A DNA stretch of 17,942 nucleotides from Synergistaceae bacterium (GTDB lineage Bacteria > Synergistota > Synergistia > Synergistales > Synergistaceae). The stretch spans positions 1-17,942 of the forward strand of contig JAISWP010000153.1 of NCBI GenBank assembly GCA_031271065.1, written 5' to 3'. The notes under the pieces were generated by a model. It did not search any database. It had not been told where the DNA came from and worked only from the letters and a program-made list of their open reading frames with translations. The position numbers and the translations under genes are program-made. Position 1 is the stretch's first letter, and the number at the start of each line of letters is the position of its first letter. Positions 7,121-14,614 of the stretch are shown here, in pieces.

Positions 7121-8968
7121 TTATTGATTTTCGCTTGGGATAGCCCCAGGAACCATGGAAAAAATGAAGTTCCTTATCTCCTCGTCGGAGGAAACGGAAT
7201 CGAGCAGTGATTTTATGTCCTCGGGGTCCAAAACTTCACCGTAATCCAGTTTGGAGAGGAATATCTTCTCGTGTCCGGTGCGGCTTGTGTGAGCCGGGTC
7301 GTAGAAAAGTTCCTCGAACAGCTTTTCGCCCCTGCGCGTCCCGGTGAATTCTATTCTGACCTCGGAGTGGGGTTCTCTCCCGTGGAGCCGTATCAGTGTC
7401 TCCGCCATCTGGGCTATATTGACCGGCTCCCCCATGTCCAGCACGTAGAGTTCTCCCCCCAGCCCCATTGACGCCGACTCCAGAACCAGGCTGACGGCCT
7501 CCGGGATCAGCATGAAGTACCTGCGCATCTCAGGATGAGTGACCGTAACCGGGCCGCCGCGCATTATCTGGCTCTCGAAAAGAGGGACGACGCTGCCTCT
7601 GCTGCCGAGCACGTTTCCGAACCTGACCGCGATATAGGCGGTGTCCGGGTGCTCGTCCCGGGCCTTTTGCATCATCCCTTCGGCGATGAACTTGGTCGCG
7701 CCCATCACGCTCGACGGGCGAACGGCCTTGTCCGTGGATATCAGCACGAACTTCTTCGCTCCGTACCGGCCGGCTGTATCCGATATGACCCAGGTTCCGA
7801 AAGAGTTGACGCGCAAGGCTTCCCAGGGGTTGTCCTCCATGAGGGGCACGTGCTTGTGGGCCGCCGCGTGAAAGACGATCTCGGGCCTGTGCGCGTCGAA
7901 TACCCGTTCCATAGCGGACCGGTCCGCTGCGTCGGCTATTATCGGGACAGCCGGAGGCAGGCCCGCTTCGCTCAGTCTGCGGCCGAGCGCGTAGATCGAC
8001 TGTTCCCCGTGTCCCAGCGCCAGAAGTTCGGCGGGAGAGTGCTTGAGCACCTGAACGCATATCTCGCTGCCTATCGATCCTCCCGCCCCGGTGACGAGCA
8101 CCCTCCTGCCGGTTATGACCGTCGATATGCCCGCCTCGTCCAGGTGTATCGGGTCGCGCCTCAAGAGGTCCTCGAGTTCGACGGAGCGCAGGCTCCCCAG
8201 TTCTATCCCGCCGCCCGCGAGAGCCCTCAGGCTGGGCAGCACCCTCACTTCGATGTTGACGGACCCAAGGGCGTCGAGATACTTCCTGACCCGATCTCCG
8301 CCGGCGGAAGGTATCGCTATCAGAGCTACCCTGACCCCGGTCCGGGAGCAGATATCTTCCAGATCGTCGTCGCCGCCGAGCACGGGAAGGCCGGCTATGA
8401 CCTTGCCCTGTTTCTCGGCGTCCGAGTCTATAAATCCGATGGGAGCAAATGACGAGCCGTTCCTGGTGAGGTCCCGCGCCAAGTACGCGCCGGCTTCGCC
8501 CGCGCCTATGATTATCGTTGTTTTCAGTTCCCCGGCGCCTGTCCCGGAGGAGACGTAAAACTCCGCAAGACGCCACGAAGCCCTCATCGCACCTGTGAAG
8601 ATCAGTCCCGAAAAGAACATCACGGCAAGCGACGACCTGGGAACCAGATACGCCGCGGAAAGGTATATCCCCAGGAAAACGGCCGCTCCGGTCACGTAAG
8701 CCCCGCAAAGCCGCGCGTACTCCTCCACGCTGGCCTGCGGCCAGTATATTTTATACCCGCCAGAAAACCACACAAAGAGGACGACGCAGAGCGGAAAGAC
8801 AGCCGCGGCGAACAGCAGGTCGTCCCTGAACTCCGGTCCTATGAGGAAAGTGAGACGCAGCGCGAAACCGAGATAGACAGACAGTGCCAGAAGGCATACA
8901 TCAAGTACCGCGGCGCGCTTGCCGCTGCGCGCCATTTTCAGCCAGAAGCGCGGGACCCTCCGCCTCAC
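7121..8968 (-). CDS. membrane-anchored nucleotide-sugar 4,6-dehydratase/epimerase (CapD/WbpM/PglF type)
   Basis: A 615-residue protein of the long CapD/WbpM/PglF type, which makes 4-keto-6-deoxy or epimerised UDP-HexNAc for surface polysaccharide or glycan synthesis. The N-terminus carries about four hydrophobic helices (near 19-41, 52-72, 88-108, 112-130). A first Rossmann-like fold follows, with IIIGAGEAGAYLA (about 150-162), then an extended SDR domain with VTGAGGSIG (GxxGxxG at 294-300), FHAAAHKHVPLME, ISTDKAVRPSSVMGATK and VRFGNVLGSRGSV. As in WbpM-type enzymes, the SDR Tyr is replaced by Met (M422xxxK426), so this is a family trait and not a lesion. The GTG start at 8968 has only a weak ribosome site; ATG 8935 is an alternative. 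It lies 29 bases after the hypothetical gene upstream. No glycosyltransferase or flippase is nearby, so the exact sugar product is unknown. Confidence 0.9.
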   Translation of the reverse strand: MRRRVPRFWLKMARSGKRAAVLDVCLLALSVYLGFALRLTFLIGPEFRDDLLFAAAVFPLCVVLFVWFSGGYKIYWPQASVEEYARLCGAYVTGAAVFLGIYLSAAYLVPRSSLAVMFFSGLIFTGAMRASWRLAEFYVSSGTGAGELKTTIIIGAGEAGAYLARDLTRNGSSFAPIGFIDSDAEKQGKVIAGLPVLGGDDDLEDICSRTGVRVALIAIPSAGGDRVRKYLDALGSVNIEVRVLPSLRALAGGGIELGSLRSVELEDLLRRDPIHLDEAGISTVITGRRVLVTGAGGSIGSEICVQVLKHSPAELLALGHGEQSIYALGRRLSEAGLPPAVPIIADAADRSAMERVFDAHRPEIVFHAAAHKHVPLMEDNPWEALRVNSFGTWVISDTAGRYGAKKFVLISTDKAVRPSSVMGATKFIAEGMMQKARDEHPDTAYIAVRFGNVLGSRGSVVPLFESQIMRGGPVTVTHPEMRRYFMLIPEAVSLVLESASMGLGGELYVLDMGEPVNIAQMAETLIRLHGREPHSEVRIEFTGTRRGEKLFEELFYDPAHTSRTGHEKIFLSKLDYGEVLDPEDIKSLLDSVSSDEEIRNFIFSMVPGAIPSENQ

Positions 8969-8976
8969 AAAGCGCC

Positions 8977-8991
8977 CGGGACTGCGTCCCG
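8977..8991. repeat. short perfect inverted repeat before the CapD-type gene
   Basis: CGGGAC at 8977-8982 and GTCCCG at 8986-8991 are perfect inverted copies around a three-base TGC loop. They lie in the 29-base gap between the hypothetical gene and the CapD-type gene, just before the latter's start on the minus strand. There is no T tract, so it is not a classical terminator; it could modulate translation or mRNA stability. Confidence 0.4.
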
Positions 8992-8997
8992 TTATCT

Positions 8998-9447
8998 TCA
9001 GATGATCAGTTTACCGCCGCCTCTGCTGGAGCCTGGAGGCGGGGAGAGTCTGTCCAATTGATGAAGAACATCGGAGGAAGCTACCGCGATCTTCGAGCGG
9101 CTCTGTTCCTCCCTCGCGTATTCCTTGAGCTTTTTGTCGTACTCCTCCATGGCGCGTTTTATGACGTCCACGTCTCCGCGTATCCACTGGAGGATACTGC
9201 CCGCCACCGCATTGACCACGTCCTCGCCCGGCAGTTCCTGCATCATGCCCAGCTCCTTCAGCATGCGGTGTTCCTCCCGCACCGATTCCGTTACGTCCTC
9301 GTCGGTGATGACGCCCTTCTTATAAAGCACCCGCATCACCACGTTGAACCTCGTCTTGTTGTTCTCGTCGCTCACAGCGAGGCCTTCGACCCTGGAAAGC
9401 AGCATCGTTATGACCTCTTCAAGGCTTATCTGCATGGGAACCGCCAT
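8998..9447 (-). CDS. hypothetical helical protein, 149 aa
   Basis: I do not recognise this protein. It is charged and predicted mostly helical, with no signal peptide or membrane segment. The N-terminal part (ISLEEVITMLLSRVEGL, then NKTRFNVVMRVLYKKGVITDEDV) resembles a small helical bundle. Residues 95-120 (VDVIKRAMEEYDKKLKEYAREEQ) look like an amphipathic or coiled-coil helix. The C-terminus is a Ser/Pro/Gly-rich tail ending GGGKLII. A clear GGAGGT lies seven bases upstream of ATG 9447, which supports real translation. It is placed between an aminotransferase gene (92-base gap) and the CapD-type gene (29-base gap), all on the same strand. This is weak evidence of co-transcription with the latter; no functional link is implied. 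Confidence 0.75.
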   Translation of the reverse strand: MAVPMQISLEEVITMLLSRVEGLAVSDENNKTRFNVVMRVLYKKGVITDEDVTESVREEHRMLKELGMMQELPGEDVVNAVAGSILQWIRGDVDVIKRAMEEYDKKLKEYAREEQSRSKIAVASSDVLHQLDRLSPPPGSSRGGGKLII

Positions 9448-9518
9448 ATCAATACCTCCACACCGTCATTCGTCGAGAGATCTGTTTCTCAGCGCCGATA
9501 TTTTAACACATTCGGGAC

Positions 9519-9540
9519 AGCGCCGCAGGCGCACGGCGCT
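9519..9540 (-). terminator. GC-rich stem-loop after the aminotransferase gene
   Basis: AGCGCCG (9519-9525) and CGGCGCT (9534-9540) form a 7-bp stem with an eight-base loop, starting at the stop codon of the minus-strand aminotransferase. There is no T run directly after it on the minus strand, so it may be a weak terminator or an mRNA 3'-end stabiliser. Confidence 0.35.
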
Positions 9541-10751
9541 CAGACTTCGTCCGCGAAGGCCCGCGACAGCCGCCTCATTCCTTCCTCCATCGCTTCTCCG
9601 CTGGATTTCGCAAAGGACAGGCGAAACGCCCGCTCCCCGCCGCCCGACGGATAAAAGGCGGTCCCCGGGACGACGCATATCCCACGCTCCACGGCGCGGC
9701 GGGCGAAATCGCGGCTCGAAAAACCCTCCCGCGCACCGGGCGTTTCGGCCCAGATGAAAAATCCCCCCCCGGGCCGGTTGGTCCTGACGCCCACCGGCGT
9801 CAGATATCTCCGGCACAGCTCCGTCATCATATCCCTCCGCCCGCGGTACTCGCTCCTGAGCCGCTCTATTCTCCCGGGAAAATCGACGCGGTCGAGATAA
9901 CGGCGCAGCCCGCGCTGGATAGCGAGCGGCCGTCCCAGACCCGCGCTCACCCGGAGGGATCTGAATATATCCTCCAGTTCGGGGGGCGCCGTCATCCACC
10001 CCACCCTGAGCCCCGGAGCGACTATCTTCGAAAAGCTGCTGCAGTGAATCACCCTGGCGTCGTCCCCGGCGAGTCTGAGATAGGACTCCGGCGCGGGTCC
10101 GTCATAACTGAGATAGTGATAGGGATCGTCCTCCACTATCGCTATGCCCGCCCTCCTCGCGACGTCCAGTATCCTGACCCTGCGCTCTGCGGAGGTCGTC
10201 CGTCCGCTGGGGTTCTGGAAATTCGGGATAGTGTAAAGAAATCTGGCCGGCGTATACGAGACTATCCTCTCCAGTTCCTCCGGCACTATGCCTTCGTCGT
10301 CGGAGGGCACGGAAACACAGACGGCGCCGCGGGCCCTGAAAGTGAGAAGGCTCTCGGTATAAGTCGGGCTCTCCACGAGGACCACCGCCCCGGGATCTAT
10401 GAGCGCCCCCGAGGCCAGATTGACCGCCTCTCCCCCTCCGTTCGTGATGAGTATGCTGCGCGCGCTCACCCAGGAGGGGGAGAGTCCGTCCCGGAACATA
10501 CGGTCCGCGATCCACTCCCGCAGGGACGGATCTCCGTAGTCGTCGTGGTAGTAGCCCCACACATCCGGTTCCCGGAGAGCCTCTCTGATGGCCTCCGACA
10601 TCTCTTCCACGGGGAACATCTCCGGGGAGGGCTCCCCCGCTCCGAAAGAGATGGCGCCGTGCTTCGCGGAAAGGGAGATCATCTCCCCTATCTCAGTCCT
10701 GCCCAGACGCTCTCTCGCAGCATTGCTCAGTATGCCTGAAAACTCGTTCAA
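9540..10751 (-). CDS. PLP-dependent aminotransferase, class I/II (LysN/2-aminoadipate aminotransferase-like)
   Basis: A 403-residue fold-type I aminotransferase that moves amino groups between amino acids and 2-oxo acids in the cytoplasm. It resembles the LysN/Aro8 branch and the catalytic half of MocR proteins, but there is no N-terminal helix-turn-helix, so it is not a regulator. Visible motifs are SFGAGEPSPEMFP, the YYHDDYGDPSLREWIA segment, ITNGGGEAVNLAS, VLVESPTYTE, IPNFQNPSGRTTS, the PLP-anchoring EDDPYHYL, and the Schiff-base Lys242 in SSFSKIVAPGLRVGW. NRPGGGFFIWAE lies near the C-terminus. The start is TTG 10751, supported by AGGAGG nine bases upstream; the only nearby GTG runs straight into a stop. 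Substrate cannot be fixed from sequence: 2-aminoadipate, aromatic and branched-chain amino acids are all plausible. Confidence 0.9.
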   Translation of the reverse strand: MNEFSGILSNAARERLGRTEIGEMISLSAKHGAISFGAGEPSPEMFPVEEMSEAIREALREPDVWGYYHDDYGDPSLREWIADRMFRDGLSPSWVSARSILITNGGGEAVNLASGALIDPGAVVLVESPTYTESLLTFRARGAVCVSVPSDDEGIVPEELERIVSYTPARFLYTIPNFQNPSGRTTSAERRVRILDVARRAGIAIVEDDPYHYLSYDGPAPESYLRLAGDDARVIHCSSFSKIVAPGLRVGWMTAPPELEDIFRSLRVSAGLGRPLAIQRGLRRYLDRVDFPGRIERLRSEYRGRRDMMTELCRRYLTPVGVRTNRPGGGFFIWAETPGAREGFSSRDFARRAVERGICVVPGTAFYPSGGGERAFRLSFAKSSGEAMEEGMRRLSRAFADEV

Positions 10752-10760
10752 AACACGCCG

Positions 10761-10766
10761 CCTCCT
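10761..10766 (-). promoter_or_regulatory. Shine-Dalgarno supporting the TTG start of the aminotransferase
   Basis: The minus strand reads AGGAGG followed by CGGCGTGTT and then TTG 10751. The strong site at normal spacing is the main reason to accept the rare start codon. Confidence 0.65.
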
Positions 10767-10807
10767 GCAAATACGCCAAGATTAGGGAAACCTCTGACAA
10801 AATCTGT

Positions 10808-10844
10808 AGTATAATATCACGAAAAGTTTCTCATACCTTGTATG
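10808..10844. promoter_or_regulatory. putative divergent promoter region with a small inverted repeat
   Basis: The 138-base gap between the divergent aminotransferase and membrane-protein genes contains TATAAT on the plus strand (10810-10815) overlapping TATACT on the minus strand (10808-10813). No good -35 was found for either. A CATAC-ctt-GTATG inverted repeat (10832-10844) lies just downstream of the plus-strand box, where a repressor could bind. This is suggestive only. Confidence 0.35.
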
Positions 10845-10889
10845 GGGGCTCGCAGATGGGTTTGTTTTTTTACGTGAAAGAGTTCTGCC

Positions 10890-11735
10890 GTGAAACTGCT
10901 TGATAGAAGCAATGTAAGGCGTATCCTGTTTTTTTCGCTCGAGGCGGCGCTCTGCTGGACAATAGCCGAGGTACTGAGCGAGCTCGCGGTCAGCAGCACG
11001 AAAATATCGTTCGCGGAGATCGTGTTTCTGTTTCTCATAGATTTCTGCCTCGAGCTCATTTTCCTGACGCCGGGTATGACGGCGCGCGCGATAGCCGGAG
11101 GCCCCCCGGAGGGGTCCGCGAGGATCATAATGACCGGGGTCCACTACGCGACATACTACGTATTCTTCAGGATACCGTTTCTGCTGATGACGGGAAGATT
11201 CGGGGCGGCGTCCTGGGCGATGGCCGGAAGCATTTTGTTTTACGCCGCGTGGGCGGGACTGTCGTATGCCGCGGTGTGGCGTCTGCTCTTAATGCCTCAG
11301 GTCATACCAGGCGGTTCGATGGACGAGATGTACGCCGCGCTTACCGACTCCGACAAGTGCATGACGTCGCTGGGAGATTTTATGACTATACTGGCGCAGA
11401 CGCTGGGAGAGCGAAGACCGATGGAGAAATTGTGGCAGCCCGTGTACGCTTACCTCAAAGACCTCCCGAAAATACAGAACCTTGTGCGCGGCAAGGGCAT
11501 CAGGCATGACGAAATAGTGCTGAACGCGGTTGGAAGCATCGCTTTCAGGCTGCTCGCCGGCGGCGGGCTCCACTCGGCCCCAGGCGTCCTGTCGCCCGAC
11601 GGGGAGTACGTGAGGAAAGTATGGTGGGTCACGGCCAACGAACTGGTGCGCCGTTCCTACAACAAACCCGAGGATGTCACGGAGGGGCTCAGGGCACTCG
11701 ACGCCGCGATATTGTCGGTGGGTGTACCCAAGTGA
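10890..11735 (+). CDS. hypothetical membrane protein with C-terminal soluble domain, 281 aa
   Basis: I do not recognise this family. The first half holds about four hydrophobic segments (near 11-31, 37-58, 77-97 and 104-133) and the second half (about 140-281) is soluble and mostly helical. That half has blocks such as SDKCMTSLGDFMTILAQTLG, KIQNLVRGKGIRHDEIVLNA and KVWWVTANELVRRSYNKPED. No signal peptide cleavage site or catalytic motif is evident. GTG 10890 is the only reasonable start, because an in-frame stop lies 15 bases upstream; the ribosome site is weak. Its TGA overlaps the GTG of the following 69-residue membrane-protein gene (GTGA), so the two are probably co-translated and may form a complex. 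It is the first gene of the run leading to the racemase and the DtxR-type regulator; no function is assigned. Confidence 0.8.
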   Translation: MKLLDRSNVRRILFFSLEAALCWTIAEVLSELAVSSTKISFAEIVFLFLIDFCLELIFLTPGMTARAIAGGPPEGSARIIMTGVHYATYYVFFRIPFLLMTGRFGAASWAMAGSILFYAAWAGLSYAAVWRLLLMPQVIPGGSMDEMYAALTDSDKCMTSLGDFMTILAQTLGERRPMEKLWQPVYAYLKDLPKIQNLVRGKGIRHDEIVLNAVGSIAFRLLAGGGLHSAPGVLSPDGEYVRKVWWVTANELVRRSYNKPEDVTEGLRALDAAILSVGVPK

Positions 11736-11941
11736 TATTCCAGCACGCGGGCGAGGGCTTTTCGGCTATCTTCACGGCGAGCCTTCCGGCCGCGCTTGTC
11801 ATCGGCTTGCTCATATCAATGATAATCTATAAAATAGGCAAGAGAAACAGGGCGGATTACGACTGGCGGGTACTGTGGCTGAGCGTTTCGATAATAGTAT
11901 TCGTCCTCGCGATGCTTCTCGCGGCGTGGAATAAGTTTTGA
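11732..11941 (+). CDS. small two-helix membrane protein, 69 aa
   Basis: The start is GTG 11732, overlapping the stop of the gene before it. The protein begins with a short amphipathic segment (FQHAGEGFSAIFTASL). It has two hydrophobic helices at about 18-35 and 47-65, joined by a basic/polar loop KIGKRNRADYDWR. The positive residues in the loop suggest it faces the cytoplasm, with both termini outside. I do not recognise the family. The overlap with the preceding membrane-protein gene points to a partner subunit or small regulator of it. A longer reading of the frame to 11621 would run through the preceding gene out of frame, and its upstream residues lack protein-like character, so the short form is preferred. 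Confidence 0.72.
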   Translation: MIFQHAGEGFSAIFTASLPAALVIGLLISMIIYKIGKRNRADYDWRVLWLSVSIIVFVLAMLLAAWNKF

Positions 11942-11997
11942 CCGGCCATTTGAAGCGTCCGGAAACGGGCGCGCGGTCTGCCGGGTCAGGAGGACTC

Positions 11998-13083
11998 ATG
12001 AAATATCCGGTCATGATCGTAAACGAAGCCAAAATTCTGCAAAACGCCCTGCGGGTGGCGGAGCTGTGCCGGAAATCGAACATCGACGTCTGGGGCGTCA
12101 CCAAGGGACTATCCGGCGACCCGAGGCTCGCTTTCATATACAGGGACGCCGGTTTCAAAGGAGCTGCCGACAGCAGGCTCGCCAATCTGGAAAAGCTCAA
12201 AGACTCCGGCGTGCCATTGCCGCGCCAGCTGATGAGGATAGCCATGCGCACAGAACTCGCCGGCGTGATACGAACCGCCGACGTCTCGCTGCAGTCGGAG
12301 ATCGATACGATAAAGGCGCTGGACGAGCTCTGCGTCTCGGAGGGCATGAGCCACGACGTGCTGCTTATGATGGATATGGGGGACCTCCGGGAGGGATTCC
12401 GGCCCGAGGAAACCGAGGACATATCCCGCGCCCTCCGGAGCCTGCGGGCTGTCAGGCTGAAGGGGGTGGCGGCGAATTACGCATGCGCCTCCGGCGTCCT
12501 TCCCTCCCGAAAGAACATGGAAAATCTCGTCAGGTGCAGGGACAGACTGGCGGAATCGCTTGAGACCGAGCTCCCGGCGGTCAGCGTCGGAGGAACCTGC
12601 TGCCTCAAGATAATCGAGGACGGAGACGCTCCGGACGGCGTAAATCAACTCAGGATATGCGAAGGGGTAATCCTCGGGACCGACACGGCTTTCGGGCGGA
12701 AGATACCGTATCTGGACGACGGAGCGATAACCATAACGGCCGAAATAGTGGAGTGCAGATATAAGCCGAGCGTTCCCGACGGAGATACAGGCTATCAGGC
12801 CTTCGGCGAGAAACCTGTGTTCATGGACAGAGGAATGAGAAAGAGGGCGCTCCTGGCCATCGGCAGACAGGACGTCAACGTCGGCAGGATCACGCCCGTG
12901 GAGCACGGCGTCAGCATAATCACCGCGTCGAGCGACCACCTCATAGTGGACGTGACGGACGCGGACTCGGAGAAAAGCCCGGAAGAAGGTCACAGACCGG
13001 GAGGCACCATCTCTTTCAAGCCGCTCTATCCGGCAGTGCTCGCGTGTTCCACATCCGAGTACGTCGAGAAAAGATTCGAATGA
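11998..13083 (+). CDS. alanine/ornithine-racemase-family PLP enzyme
   Basis: A 361-residue protein of the fold-type III (alanine racemase N-terminal domain) group. It is closest in pattern to ornithine racemase-like proteins that interconvert D- and L-amino acids. The PLP lysine is K36 in WGVTKG. Other family blocks are AADSRLANLEKLK, SLQSEIDTIKALDEL, MMDMGDLREGF, LRICEGVILGTDTAFG, the MDRGMRKRALLAIGRQDV block and ASSDHLIVDVTDAD. The start is ATG 11998 with AGGAGG four bases upstream, a slightly short spacing; an extension to TTG 11938 has no ribosome site. In amino-acid fermenters such enzymes feed D-amino acids into catabolism; the substrate here (ornithine, alanine or other) is inferred, not shown. 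Its TGA overlaps an ATG (13080) at the head of the metalloregulator gene, indicating co-expression. Confidence 0.85.
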   Translation: MKYPVMIVNEAKILQNALRVAELCRKSNIDVWGVTKGLSGDPRLAFIYRDAGFKGAADSRLANLEKLKDSGVPLPRQLMRIAMRTELAGVIRTADVSLQSEIDTIKALDELCVSEGMSHDVLLMMDMGDLREGFRPEETEDISRALRSLRAVRLKGVAANYACASGVLPSRKNMENLVRCRDRLAESLETELPAVSVGGTCCLKIIEDGDAPDGVNQLRICEGVILGTDTAFGRKIPYLDDGAITITAEIVECRYKPSVPDGDTGYQAFGEKPVFMDRGMRKRALLAIGRQDVNVGRITPVEHGVSIITASSDHLIVDVTDADSEKSPEEGHRPGGTISFKPLYPAVLACSTSEYVEKRFE

Positions 13084-13097
13084 AGGACGTGATAGTA

Positions 13098-13769
13098 ATG
13101 ACGCTCACCGCGAGAGTGGAAGACTACCTCGAAGCCATACTTGAAATCGAGATGTCCGGCGAGATCGCCACGGTAACAAAGATGGCGAAAAACCTGGAAG
13201 TGACCAAAGCGACCATCACGGCGGCATTGAAGAAACTCAAAAACGACGGCCTCCTCGAACATGAGAGATACGGCGACGTCATACTGACCCCTGACGGCAG
13301 GGAGAAAGCCCTTGCCATTTACAGAAGGCACGAATTTCTCACGGATTTCTTCGTGCGGATACTCGGCTTCTCCAGGGAGAGGGCGCAGAACGTAGCCTGC
13401 GTGATGGAGCACGAGATCGACGAGACGACCGAGATGAGACTCGCGGCTTTTACCGACGCAATGGCTATGGCGGAACGGAACGGCGAGGAGTGGCTCAAGG
13501 ACCTCAAGGATAAGCTCGATTCCGCCCGTGAGCTTCCGTCCCCTCTGTGCCTGATGCCGAACGGTTCCCGCGGGGTGATAGCACGTGTCACCGCCCAGTA
13601 CGAGCTGCACAAGCGCATGAACGCGGCCGGCTTCCTGCCGGGCGTGGAGATCACCGACATAAACAGGGGCGATGACCGGTCCGGCATAAACTTCACCTTC
13701 ACGATGAACGGCATGGGCATAAAGTTCGGCATAACCGAGGCGAGCGCGGTCTGGCTCTACAAACGTTAG
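13098..13769 (+). CDS. DtxR/MntR-family metal-dependent transcriptional repressor
   Basis: A 223-residue regulator that should bind DNA when loaded with Fe(II) or Mn(II) and repress metal-uptake genes. The winged helix is at about 5-68 (VEDYLEAI...VTKATITAALKKLKNDGLL). The dimerisation/metal domain is at about 70-140, and a C-terminal FeoA/SH3-like domain covers about 148-223. By alignment in mind with B. subtilis MntR and DtxR, the primary-site ligands would be D9, E12, H78, C101, E104 and H105: Asp as in MntR but Cys as in DtxR. ATG 13098 is preferred because the protein then begins where the family normally does (TARVEDYL) and AAGGA lies ten bases upstream. ATG 13080, overlapping the racemase stop, is a credible alternative and adds six residues. 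The final TAG overlaps the stop of the convergent plsC by four bases. Confidence 0.92.
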   Translation: MTLTARVEDYLEAILEIEMSGEIATVTKMAKNLEVTKATITAALKKLKNDGLLEHERYGDVILTPDGREKALAIYRRHEFLTDFFVRILGFSRERAQNVACVMEHEIDETTEMRLAAFTDAMAMAERNGEEWLKDLKDKLDSARELPSPLCLMPNGSRGVIARVTAQYELHKRMNAAGFLPGVEITDINRGDDRSGINFTFTMNGMGIKFGITEASAVWLYKR

Positions 13770-14425
13770 AGCTGATCTGAAGAATCCTTGCCGGCGGCTT
13801 TGCGCATCTTTTTGAGGGCGCGTTCCAGCGCGTCGAGGAGCGTTTCGCGGCGTTCCTTGTCAGGCATGTCATCTGGCAGGTCCTCGGGAAATATGGCTTC
13901 TCCGAAAGTGACGGATACGCGGTACGGGCGGGGGAACAGCCTGAACAGCGGGTACGCCTCGAAAGTACCCTCTATCCATACCGGCACTATCGGTGTTCCC
14001 GTCTTTAGGGATATCAGGGAGACGCCTCCCGAGAGCGGCAGCATGTTCCCGTCGGGAGACCGCTCTCCCTCCGGAAATATCAGCACGCTGAAACCGTCCT
14101 TTATAAAATTTATCACGTCCCTCAGCAGGCTGGCGGCGCTGTTTTTGTCCTGCTGGCTGACCGGAACGGCGCCCAGGGCTCCTATCAGAACTCCGAACGG
14201 GCGGAATTTGAAAAGTCCGTCCCAGGCCACGAACCGCAGAGGCCCCGGGAACAGCATACCGACTAAAGGAGGGTCCAGGTAACTTTCGTGATTGGCCGCC
14301 AGTATCACGGGAGCGTTCTTTCGGCTCGCGAGAAATTTCCGGAGTCCGCCGAGACCTTCTATCGAAATCCTGTGATAGACGAAAAAATATATGCGGAACA
14401 GTATCTGGGCCAGCCTGTAAAGCAC
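13766..14425 (-). CDS. plsC: 1-acyl-sn-glycerol-3-phosphate acyltransferase (PlsC family)
   Basis: A 219-residue acyltransferase that esterifies lysophosphatidic acid to phosphatidic acid at the inner membrane. The catalytic NHESYLD motif gives H46 and D51 of the HX4D box, and FPEGERS (117-123) is the glycerol-phosphate-binding motif. IVPVWIEG follows as block IV. A hydrophobic N-terminal segment (about 1-18) fits the usual membrane association. GTG 14425 is chosen because GGAGG lies eight bases upstream; an in-frame GTG at 14434 falls inside that ribosome site. It is transcribed alone on the minus strand, divergent from ptb, and converges on the DtxR-type regulator with overlapping stop codons. 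Length is normal and no damage is seen. The acyl donor (ACP or CoA) is not readable. Confidence 0.92.
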   Translation of the reverse strand: MLYRLAQILFRIYFFVYHRISIEGLGGLRKFLASRKNAPVILAANHESYLDPPLVGMLFPGPLRFVAWDGLFKFRPFGVLIGALGAVPVSQQDKNSAASLLRDVINFIKDGFSVLIFPEGERSPDGNMLPLSGGVSLISLKTGTPIVPVWIEGTFEAYPLFRLFPRPYRVSVTFGEAIFPEDLPDDMPDKERRETLLDALERALKKMRKAAGKDSSDQL

Positions 14426-14431
14426 GCAAAT

Positions 14432-14438
14432 CACCTCC
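14432..14438 (-). promoter_or_regulatory. Shine-Dalgarno that sets the plsC start
   Basis: The minus strand reads GGAGGTG followed by ATTTGC and GTG 14425. Because the upstream GTG at 14434 is part of this site, initiation there is unlikely. Confidence 0.7.
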
Positions 14439-14598
14439 GTGAATTATTCGGCGCAGCGCGGCGCCATCGGCTTTCATTCCAATTTCCGGCCGGACAGAAG
14501 CATCTTTGCCCAGAGATCGGAATAATATCAGTTCCTGAATGACACGCCTTATGATACTATCTTTCTCAGTCTGAAATAAACAGCATTCGCAAATTCGA

Positions 14599-14604
14599 AG
14601 GAGG
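14599..14604 (+). promoter_or_regulatory. Shine-Dalgarno that sets the ptb start
   Basis: AGGAGG ends ten bases before ATG 14615 but only one base before ATG 14606, so the second ATG is the likelier start. An extended -10-like TGATACTAT (14549-14557) with a poor -35 lies upstream and could be the ptb promoter. Confidence 0.65.
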
Positions 14605-14614
14605 AATGACCGTA

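Noticed and set aside
7690..8090. Loss of catalytic Tyr in the CapD-type SDR domain as a lesion
   Set aside because: Met in place of Tyr before the conserved Lys is normal for the WbpM/PglF branch, so it is a family trait.
9540..10751. MocR-type transcriptional regulator
   Set aside because: The aminotransferase domain resembles MocR proteins, but there is no N-terminal winged helix and the gene starts right at the aminotransferase domain with a strong ribosome site.
11938..11997. N-terminal extension of the racemase from a TTG start
   Set aside because: The extra 20 residues lack family similarity, and the AGGAGG immediately before ATG 11998 marks the real start.
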